Origin: an uncultured Clostridia bacterium
GTDB lineage: Bacteria; Bacillota; Clostridia; UBA1381
Reading direction: 5' to 3'
DNA: 11,768 nucleotides
NCBI GenBank assembly: GCA_944391635.1
Contig: CALXUL010000186.1
Coordinates: forward strand, 1-11,768
This document shows positions 7,151 to 11,768 of the stretch, one piece after another. Every line of letters begins with the position of its first letter. Within the stretch, counting starts at the first letter, position 1. The notes beneath the pieces were generated by a model. The model did not search any database and had not been told where the DNA came from. It saw nothing but the letters and a program-made list of their open reading frames with translations. Both the position numbers and the translations under genes were made by a program.

Positions 7151-7180
7151 GTATACTTTATGACAGAAGAGGTAAAAATA
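7151..7180 (+). promoter_or_regulatory. Sigma-F promoter for spoIIQ
   Basis: GTATA (7151-7155) and GGTAAAAATA (7171-7180) are separated by 15 bases. Both elements match the forespore sigma-F consensus (GTATA; GGnnAnAnTA) at every specified base. It predicts a start of transcription near 7187 and a leader of about 45 bases to the ATG at 7231. spoIIQ is a known sigma-F gene in Bacillus and C. difficile, which supports the call. Confidence 0.82.
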
Positions 7181-7183
7181 TTG
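7155..7183 (-). promoter_or_regulatory. Candidate sigma-E promoter for spoIID, interleaved with the sigma-F promoter
   Basis: On the minus strand, CAATATT (7177-7183; 6 of 7 to KMATATT) and CATAAAGT (7155-7162; 6 of 8 to CATACAAT) are 14 bases apart. Its -35 overlaps the sigma-F -10 and its -10 touches the sigma-F -35 on the other strand. spoIID is a sigma-E gene in studied spore formers. Predicted leader is about 65 bases. Confidence 0.42.
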
Positions 7184-7230
7184 TCGTAACGTCAATGCCG
7201 TTATACGGCGGAAAGGTAGGTTTTGTAGTA

Positions 7231-7944
7231 ATGGAACACAAAAAAACAAAAAAACATGACGGAGGCGGCTTATACATAGCCATCTGCTGCTGTATATTAG
7301 TTATAGCGCTGATAGGCTATGCGAATAACCTTGCACAAAAGAATGCTGAAGAAGAAAAATTGCTTACCGAACAGGCAGGAGAAAATATAATTGCCCCTGA
7401 GGCAAAAACACCGCAGCCGGTTAATTCTTTGGAGCCGGAGGTGACAGTAAAACCTGAGCCTACGGCAGCTCCGACTAAAACACCGGTAACGCCAGCTCCG
7501 GAAGAAGCGGAGGTCTCAAAGGCACAGGAGGTTCAGGAGGAACCGTTGTTTGGAGTGCCGGTAGGCGGCATGGTAGCGGCAGAATTTTCCAAAGACACAC
7601 CGGTGTTTCATCAGTCGATTGGCGAATATAAGACTCATAATGGTGGAGACTTTGCATCAGAAATAGGCGAAAGCGTTGCTGCAAGTGCTGATGGCGTGGT
7701 AGAAACGGTTTATATGGATACGTTAGGTTGCAGCGTGCGTATAGACCATGGCGACGGGCTTTTTACAGTTTATTCCAATCTTGATGATAAACCGACGGTA
7801 GCGCCAGGCGACAGTGTGAAAAAGGGCGATGTCATAGGACATGTGGGAAATACTGCGCTTGGTGATTTATGCCAGGATCCGCATCTGCATTTTGAGGTAA
7901 TACTTGACGGTAAATATCAGGATCCTGCAGAATATTTGAAATAA
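7231..7944 (+). CDS. spoIIQ: SpoIIQ-type M23/LytM-fold protein (stage II sporulation protein Q)
   Basis: SpoIIQ is the forespore membrane protein that reaches across the intermembrane space and binds SpoIIIAH, forming the forespore half of the A-Q channel. The protein has 237 aa: a basic N-terminus (MEHKKTKKHD), a membrane segment at about 13-30 that includes CCC, a Pro/Glu/Thr-rich linker (about 50-105), and a LytM domain at about 108-237. Zinc-ligand motifs are present: HNGGD (H136, D140) and HLH (H218, H220). The catalytic-His motif of active M23 enzymes (Y-x-H-L) reads YSNL with N183. Start choice: an ATG at 7195 would fall only about 8 bases after the predicted transcription start with no Shine-Dalgarno; the ATG at 7231 follows AAAGGTAGG. 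Being divergent from spoIID with a sigma-F promoter fits SpoIIQ rather than a general endopeptidase. Confidence 0.88.
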   Translation: MEHKKTKKHDGGGLYIAICCCILVIALIGYANNLAQKNAEEEKLLTEQAGENIIAPEAKTPQPVNSLEPEVTVKPEPTAAPTKTPVTPAPEEAEVSKAQEVQEEPLFGVPVGGMVAAEFSKDTPVFHQSIGEYKTHNGGDFASEIGESVAASADGVVETVYMDTLGCSVRIDHGDGLFTVYSNLDDKPTVAPGDSVKKGDVIGHVGNTALGDLCQDPHLHFEVILDGKYQDPAEYLK

Positions 7945-8355
7945 TCAATGCGGAAAAACTAAAGAATGCATAAACCCATCTGAGCTTACTGTCATAATAT
8001 CGCCTGCTATGGGGCGGCCGTCAACACAAAGTACGTTTGCACGGATTTGAGAATCAGTAATGTCTATTGGATAATTTAGAACAATATAGGTATAACGAAT
8101 TGCCTGTGAGCCGTAATAGGGGGTAAGGTCTAAGCCTGCCTCCTTTTGAAGGCGGTTATAATCATTGTAGATATTATCCGGAGTATCGGGAAGAGTAACC
8201 GGTACCTGCTCAATTGAGCGGGGACTGACTCTCCAGCCGAAACTTGATAAAAATTCGGTATTAATATTATCGGTATCGTCGGCAAAAACAATAAACATTG
8301 CCGTTATGATTGCCACTGATGCTACTGCGATGCAATATAGCCACATTCTTTTCAT
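7945..8355 (-). CDS. DUF4830-like membrane-anchored protein, function unknown
   Basis: This 136-aa protein has an N-terminal membrane segment or signal anchor (about 4-24) and a single extracytoplasmic domain. The pattern FLSSFGWRVSPRSIEQ, then YNDYNRLQKEAGLDLTPY, then RYTYIVLNYP, then VDGRPIAGDI and SSDGFMHSL resembles DUF4830, a small family of Firmicutes proteins; this assignment is from memory. Its role is not known. The GAGGTG Shine-Dalgarno (8361-8366) lies 5 bases before the ATG. Its TGA abuts the TAA of the convergent spoIIQ with no intervening base and no terminator. No confident promoter was found in the AT-rich upstream region, though TGAATA at 8407-8412 resembles a sigma-G -35 with a poor -10. 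Confidence 0.75.
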   Translation of the reverse strand: MKRMWLYCIAVASVAIITAMFIVFADDTDNINTEFLSSFGWRVSPRSIEQVPVTLPDTPDNIYNDYNRLQKEAGLDLTPYYGSQAIRYTYIVLNYPIDITDSQIRANVLCVDGRPIAGDIMTVSSDGFMHSLVFPH

Positions 8356-8413
8356 ACCCTCACCTCAAAAGTTTGTAATATTATTTTATTTTTTTATTTT
8401 ACAAATTATTCAC

Positions 8414-8444
8414 TGTTTATATTTTATATTTTAAGGACAAACTA
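8414..8444 (+). promoter_or_regulatory. Candidate forespore (sigma-G/sigma-F) promoter for the DUF378 gene
   Basis: TGTTTA (8414-8419) is followed after 15 bases by GGACAAACTA (8435-8444). The latter fits the sigma-F -10 GGnnAnAnTA at every specified base. Read as sigma-G, CAAACTA (8438-8444) matches CATACTA at 6 of 7 with an 18-base spacer, and TGTTTA matches TGAATA at 4 of 6. It predicts a leader of about 30 bases before the ATG at 8482. Confidence 0.5.
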
Positions 8445-8481
8445 ATATAGCCGGCAAAAACAAAAAATCGGAGGAGAAGAG

Positions 8482-8697
8482 ATGGACTTTTTAGACAATT
8501 TAGCGCTGTCATTAGTCATAATAGGAGCTATCAACTGGGGAAGTATAGGCTTTTTCGGATTTGATTTAGTCAGTGCGTTGTTTGGAGGCTCCGGCTCTGT
8601 TCTGACAAGGATAATATTTGCGCTTGTCGGAATAGCAGGGCTTTGGGCGATTGGTCTTTTATTTAAAGACAAAAAGCCGAAAACAGCAGCCACCTAA
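8482..8697 (+). CDS. DUF378 (YuzA-like) small membrane protein
   Basis: This 71-aa protein has two membrane segments (about 8-29 and 40-62) and a basic tail (KDKKPKTAAT). The motif AINWGSIGFFGFDLV followed by ALFGG matches the DUF378 family, whose function is not known. A GGAGGA Shine-Dalgarno (8470-8475) lies 6 bases before the ATG. The gene ends with tandem stops (TAA TGA) and is followed by a hairpin terminator, so it is monocistronic. The upstream promoter candidate resembles forespore-specific promoters, which suggests, by inference only, a role in the developing spore. Its neighbour on the other strand is the DUF4830 gene. Confidence 0.85.
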   Translation: MDFLDNLALSLVIIGAINWGSIGFFGFDLVSALFGGSGSVLTRIIFALVGIAGLWAIGLLFKDKKPKTAAT

Positions 8698-8713
8698 TGA
8701 ATTCGCTGTTATC

Positions 8714-8758
8714 AAATATCTGCCGCAAGTACATTTGATGCTTGCGGCAGATATTTTT
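8714..8758 (+). terminator. Rho-independent terminator of the DUF378 gene
   Basis: A perfect 16-bp stem (AAATATCTGCCGCAAG at 8714-8729 with its complement at 8741-8756) encloses an 11-base loop. It is followed by TTGTT, and the stem itself ends in Ts (ATATTTTTGTT). On the minus strand no T-run follows, so it works for plus-strand transcripts only. Confidence 0.85.
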
Positions 8759-8765
8759 GTTACAT

Positions 8766-8792
8766 AAAAAACAGCTGCAAATTTGCAGCTGT
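8766..8792 (-). terminator. Rho-independent terminator of prfA
   Basis: A perfect 22-bp palindrome (8771-8792; arm ACAGCTGCAAA) can fold into a 9-bp stem with an AATT loop. On the minus strand it is followed by TTTTTATGT (T-run at 8766-8770). It lies about 70 bases after the prfA stop. On the plus strand it is followed by AAATATTTATT, a weaker signal. Confidence 0.72.
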
Positions 8793-8862
8793 AAATATTT
8801 ATTATTTCATACTTTAAATTATATTTGTCAAGATTAGCAGCAAAAGAAGGGTATTAATACCG

Positions 8863-9933
8863 TTAGGATTCTTGATGTGACAGCTTTGCCGTTTGGTCGG
8901 CTGTAATTAAAGCGTCTATCAGCTCATCAAGGCTGCCGTTTAATACCTGTTCAAGCTTATATAGCGTAAGGTTTATGCGATGGTCTGTAACGCGTCCTTG
9001 GGGGAAATTATACGTGCGTATTCTCTCGCTGCGGTCGCCTGAACCAATTTGAGATTTACGCTCATCTGCTATTTCCTTATGACGTTCTGCTTCCATAACG
9101 TCATAAATTCTTGAACGGAGTATTTTCATTGCCTTATCCTTATTTTTAAACTGTGATTTTTCATCCTGGCAGGATACGACAATACCGGTCGGTATATGCG
9201 TTATTCTGACGGCGGAATCGGTGGTATTAACACACTGCCCGCCTGGTCCGCCGGCACGGAACACGTCTATTCTCAAATCATTTTGATTTATTTCAACTTC
9301 AACTTCTTCAACTTCCGGAAGAACTGCAACTGTTACGGCAGATGTATGAATTCTGCCACCTGATTCGGTTTCGGGGACTCTTTGCACGCGGTGTACGCCG
9401 CTTTCAAATTTGAGCCGGGAATATGCGCCTTGCCCTTCTACTGAAAAACTCACTTCTTTAAATCCGCCTATATCTGTTGGACTGGAATTTAAAATATCAA
9501 TTTTCCAGTGCCGTGTTTCTGCATACATAGAATACATGCGCATCAAATCAGCCGCAAAAAGCGCTGCCTCATCGCCGCCTGTGCCGCCGCGTATTTCGAT
9601 AATTACGTTTTTGTCATCATTAGGGTCTTTTGGCAGAAGCAAAATTTTCAGCTCTTCACTGCAAGATGCAAGAGTTTTTTCCGCTTCGGCAATCTCACTC
9701 CTTATAAGATCTTCAAGCTCGCGTCCTTCTTCAGTCGAGAGCATCTCTTTATCATCAGCAATAGTCTGTTTTGCTTTTTTATATTCCTTGTATTTTTCGA
9801 TAATCGGCGTAAGGTCGGCATTTTCTTTGCAATAATCACGAAAAGCTTTCTGGTCGGCAATAATAGCCGGGTCAGACAGTTTTTGGGTAACTGCCGCAAG
9901 CCGTTCCTCAAGCGCTTCAAGCTTGTCAAACAT
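8863..9933 (-). CDS. prfA: Peptide chain release factor 1 (RF1)
   Basis: RF1 recognises UAA and UAG stop codons on the ribosome and triggers peptide release. The protein has 356 aa, full family length. An N-terminal helical domain covers about 1-105. The decoding domain carries the tripeptide P187-E188-T189 within RVPETESGGRIHTSAVTVAV; PxT is the RF1 signature, as against SPF in RF2. GGPGGQCVNTTDSAVRITH holds the catalytic GGQ at 231-233. The residue after GGQ is Cys, where His or Ser is more common. IGSGDRSERIRTYNFPQGRVTDHR at about 297-319 is the expected C-terminal block. An AGGAG-type Shine-Dalgarno (9941-9946) lies 7 bases before the ATG. prmC, which modifies the GGQ glutamine and often follows prfA, is not next to it; the gene appears monocistronic between its promoter and a terminator. 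Confidence 0.98.
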   Translation of the reverse strand: MFDKLEALEERLAAVTQKLSDPAIIADQKAFRDYCKENADLTPIIEKYKEYKKAKQTIADDKEMLSTEEGRELEDLIRSEIAEAEKTLASCSEELKILLLPKDPNDDKNVIIEIRGGTGGDEAALFAADLMRMYSMYAETRHWKIDILNSSPTDIGGFKEVSFSVEGQGAYSRLKFESGVHRVQRVPETESGGRIHTSAVTVAVLPEVEEVEVEINQNDLRIDVFRAGGPGGQCVNTTDSAVRITHIPTGIVVSCQDEKSQFKNKDKAMKILRSRIYDVMEAERHKEIADERKSQIGSGDRSERIRTYNFPQGRVTDHRINLTLYKLEQVLNGSLDELIDALITADQTAKLSHQES

Positions 9934-9970
9934 TTAAACACTCCTTAAAAAATATCACATAATCGTATTT

Positions 9971-9999
9971 ATTATACAGTATTTTTTTGTTAAATTCAA
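9971..9999 (-). promoter_or_regulatory. Sigma-A promoter for prfA
   Basis: On the minus strand, TTGAAT (9994-9999) and TATAAT (9971-9976) are separated by exactly 17 bases. This is the same element pair and spacing as upstream of the Asp23-family gene. The predicted leader is about 30 bases. Confidence 0.75.
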
Positions 10000-10018
10000 T
10001 CATTTTAAAAAATTTATA

Positions 10019-10047
10019 TTGATTTTATAGCGCTGTTATAATATAAT
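10019..10047 (+). promoter_or_regulatory. Sigma-A promoter for purC-purB
   Basis: TTGATT (10019-10024) and TATAAT (10042-10047) are 17 bases apart. An overlapping second TATAAT begins at 10037 but would have only a 12-base spacer. The predicted leader is about 55 bases. No PurR-box-like repeat and no purine riboswitch is evident in the leader. Confidence 0.68.
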
Positions 10048-10069
10048 ATATACTGAAGAATTATGTCAA
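10040..10069 (-). promoter_or_regulatory. Possible second sigma-A promoter towards prfA
   Basis: On the minus strand a perfect TTGACA (10064-10069) is followed after 18 bases by TATATT (10040-10045; 5 of 6). Its -10 overlaps the purC -10 on the other strand, so the two would compete. A weaker alternative to the promoter at 9971-9999. Confidence 0.4.
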
Positions 10070-10109
10070 CAGCGTCTTTTGACGACAAGTGAAAGGAAGG
10101 AATTACATA

Positions 10110-10820
10110 ATGGAAAAAAAGGAAATGCTATATGAGGGCAAAGCCAAGAAAGTATATAAAACTGACGACGAGAATCTTTATATCGTAGATTACAAAGACG
10201 ATGCCACTGCTTTTAACGGGGTAAAAAAGGGTCAGATTGCAGGCAAAGGTGTTGTTAATAACAGGATGTCAAACTTCCTTATGCAGTTGATGGAGAAAAA
10301 GGGCGTTCCAACACATTTTGTAGAGGAATTATCTGACCGTGAAACACTGGTTAAGCGCGTTAAAATCGTGCCGCTTGAGGTAATAGTAAGAAATATTGCG
10401 GCAGGCAGCTTTTCAAAAAGATTGGGCGTGGAGGAAGGAAGCCCGCTTAAATGCACAATACTTGAATATTGCTACAAGGATGATGAACTGGGCGATCCGC
10501 TGATAAATGACTATCATGCTATGGCGCTTGGCATAGCTACAAGAGAAGAACTTGACAAGATTGCGGACATGACATTTAAAGTAAACGAGGTTTTGAAGGA
10601 ATACTTCAAAGAAATAAATATCGAGCTTGTTGATTTTAAAATAGAGTTTGGTAAGACCCCTGACGGCGAGATTATCCTTGCTGATGAAATTTCGCCCGAT
10701 ACCTGCCGCCTGTGGGATGCTGACACGCATGAAAAACTTGATAAAGACAGATTCCGCCGTGATATGGGCGGTGTAGAGGAAGCCTATCAAGAGGTATTTA
10801 AGCGTCTGGGCATTAACTGA
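10110..10820 (+). CDS. purC: Phosphoribosylaminoimidazole-succinocarboxamide synthase (SAICAR synthetase)
   Basis: PurC joins CAIR and aspartate with ATP to make SAICAR in de novo purine synthesis. The protein has 236 aa, the normal bacterial length. MLYEGKAKKVY at 6-16 is the ATP-binding start, FNGVKKGQIAGKG lies at about 35-47, and the two family signatures are PLEVIVRNIAAGSFSKR (88-104) and LVDFKIEFGK (173-182). ILADEISPDTCRLWD at 189-203 follows. Start choice: the frame opens at a GTG at 10089, but the ATG at 10110 has AAAGGAAGG (10092-10100) 9 bases upstream. It is the first gene of a purC-purB operon, with 17 bases between the genes. Confidence 0.97.
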   Translation: MEKKEMLYEGKAKKVYKTDDENLYIVDYKDDATAFNGVKKGQIAGKGVVNNRMSNFLMQLMEKKGVPTHFVEELSDRETLVKRVKIVPLEVIVRNIAAGSFSKRLGVEEGSPLKCTILEYCYKDDELGDPLINDYHAMALGIATREELDKIADMTFKVNEVLKEYFKEINIELVDFKIEFGKTPDGEIILADEISPDTCRLWDADTHEKLDKDRFRRDMGGVEEAYQEVFKRLGIN

Positions 10821-10837
10821 TAAAGAAAGGGTAAAAA

Positions 10838-11768
10838 ATGGCTACTAATACATATGAATCACCGCTTAATTCGCGGTATGCATCAAAAGAAATGCAGTAT
10901 ATTTTTTCTCCTGATAAAAAGTTTTCTACCTGGAGAAAACTTTGGATTGCGCTTGCGGAAAGCGAGAAGGAACTCGGACTTGATATTACGGACGAACAAA
11001 TTTCCCAAATGCGCGAGCATATTTATGACATCAACTATGATGTTGCGAAAGAACGGGAAAAAAAGGTGCGCCATGATGTTATGAGCCATGTGTTTGCATA
11101 TGGCGAGCAGTGCCCGCTTGCAAAGCCGATAATCCATCTTGGAGCGACAAGCTGTTATGTCGGAGATAATACTGATATAATCATTATGGATGAGGCTATG
11201 CGCCTAATTAAAAAGAAACTGATAAATTTAATTTTGGAACTTTCAAAATTTGCAAAAGAATATAAGGACTTGCCGACTCTTGCATTTACGCATTTCCAGC
11301 CCGCGCAGCCGACTACAGTCGGAAAACGTGCGACGCTCTGGATGCAGGATTTGATGCTGGATTTGGAAGAGGTTGACTTTGTTTTGTCACACACAAAACT
11401 GCTCGGCTGTAAGGGTACGACAGGAACTCAGGCAAGCTTTCTTGAGCTTTTTGACGGCGATCATGAAAAATGCAAGGAGCTTGACAAGAAGATTGCAGAA
11501 AAGATGGGATATGATAAATGTTTTGCTGTTAGCGGTCAGACATATCCAAGAAAGATTGATTCAAGAGTTTTAAATGTTTTGTCAGAGATTGCGCAGAGTG
11601 CATATAAGTTTTCAAATGATATCAGGCTATTGCAGCATTTGAAACAGATAGAAGAACCCTTTGAAAAATCACAGATTGGTTCGTCGGCAATGGCATATAA
11701 GCGTAATCCTATGCGCTCTGAGCGTATAGGCTCGCTTGCAAGATATATAATAACCGATGCATTGAATC
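10838..11768 (+). CDS. purB: Adenylosuccinate lyase, N-terminal part (3' end outside window)
   Basis: PurB removes fumarate from SAICAR, the product of the adjacent PurC, giving AICAR, and from adenylosuccinate, giving AMP. The first 310 codons are present and the frame is open at the right edge; the full protein is expected to be about 475 aa. Members of the fumarase/aspartase superfamily are recognised by HLGATSCYVGDNTD (100-113), THFQPAQPTTVGKR with the catalytic-region His (151-164), GCKGTTGTQASF (190-201), and the flexible signature loop GSSAMAYKRNPMRSER (281-296) with the catalytic Ser. An AAAGGG Shine-Dalgarno (10826-10831) lies 6 bases before the ATG. The loop type (YKRNPMRSE) places it with the clostridial/eukaryotic-like PurB group rather than the Bacillus type, by inference. 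Confidence 0.97.
   Translation, partial: MATNTYESPLNSRYASKEMQYIFSPDKKFSTWRKLWIALAESEKELGLDITDEQISQMREHIYDINYDVAKEREKKVRHDVMSHVFAYGEQCPLAKPIIHLGATSCYVGDNTDIIIMDEAMRLIKKKLINLILELSKFAKEYKDLPTLAFTHFQPAQPTTVGKRATLWMQDLMLDLEEVDFVLSHTKLLGCKGTTGTQASFLELFDGDHEKCKELDKKIAEKMGYDKCFAVSGQTYPRKIDSRVLNVLSEIAQSAYKFSNDIRLLQHLKQIEEPFEKSQIGSSAMAYKRNPMRSERIGSLARYIITDALN

Noticed and set aside
7144..7151. CATACCCT on the minus strand as a sigma-E -10 for spoIID
   Set aside because: The hexamer looks good but no -35-like element lies 13-15 bases upstream; the pair at 7155-7183 fits better.
7231..7944. General cell-wall endopeptidase of the M23 family
   Set aside because: The sigma-F promoter, position opposite spoIID, single N-terminal anchor and loss of the Y-x-H-L histidine fit SpoIIQ better.
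9410..9948. Plus-strand open frames antisense to prfA
   Set aside because: They lie within a full-length RF1 gene, lack Shine-Dalgarno sites and show no family features; they are shadows of codon use.
10048..10109. Riboswitch or PurR box in the purC leader
   Set aside because: The leader is about 55 bases, too short for a purine riboswitch with expression platform, and no PurR-box repeat was seen; only a 4-bp CGTC-TTTT-GACG hairpin is present.

Overview
The window looks like chromosomal DNA of an endospore-forming Clostridia (Firmicutes). It holds a complete spoIIIA operon, spoIID and a spoIIQ-type gene, AG-rich Shine-Dalgarno sites before most genes, and proteins of clostridial type (RF1 with a PET motif, PurB with the YKRNPMRSE loop). 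The exact lineage cannot be told from sequence alone; an uncultured gut-type Clostridia is a guess. No mobile element, CRISPR array, rRNA or tRNA was seen. Coding density is high and no stretch above 300 bases lacks a gene.

Layout from left to right. (1) The 3' part of argS on the plus strand ends at a strong bidirectional terminator shared with a convergent Asp23-family gene. (2) That gene lies downstream of spoIIIAH on the minus strand and has its own sigma-A promoter. (3) Bases 1485-6034 hold the full spoIIIAA-AB-AC-AD-AE-AF-AG-AH operon on the minus strand, tightly packed with overlaps or short gaps. (4) spoIID is directly upstream on the same strand. (5) A divergent spoIIQ-like M23 gene on the plus strand is preceded by a consensus-quality sigma-F promoter. 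(6) A DUF4830 gene converges on spoIIQ with no bases between the stop codons. (7) A small DUF378 membrane protein gene has a candidate forespore (sigma-F/sigma-G) promoter. (8) prfA (RF1) is on the minus strand. It diverges from (9) purC-purB on the plus strand, and purB runs off the right edge.

The centre of interest is 1485-7944. The mother-cell half of the SpoIIIA-SpoIIQ channel (SpoIIIAA-AH), its forespore half (SpoIIQ) and the engulfment enzyme SpoIID sit in one locus. Between spoIID and spoIIQ a sigma-F promoter on the plus strand and a candidate sigma-E promoter on the minus strand are interleaved over about 33 bp. The same DNA could thus serve as the forespore promoter in one cell and the mother-cell promoter in the other. 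SpoIIQ keeps the zinc ligands of M23 peptidases but has Asn where active enzymes have the Y-x-H-L histidine. Both ends of the window are housekeeping: arginine tRNA charging, translation termination, and two consecutive steps of purine synthesis (PurC then PurB).

All promoter calls were made by eye against consensus, in AT-rich intergenic DNA. The sigma-A and sigma-F calls are good matches; the sigma-E calls are tentative. Several starts were set downstream of the longest possible start because the Shine-Dalgarno spacing requires it.
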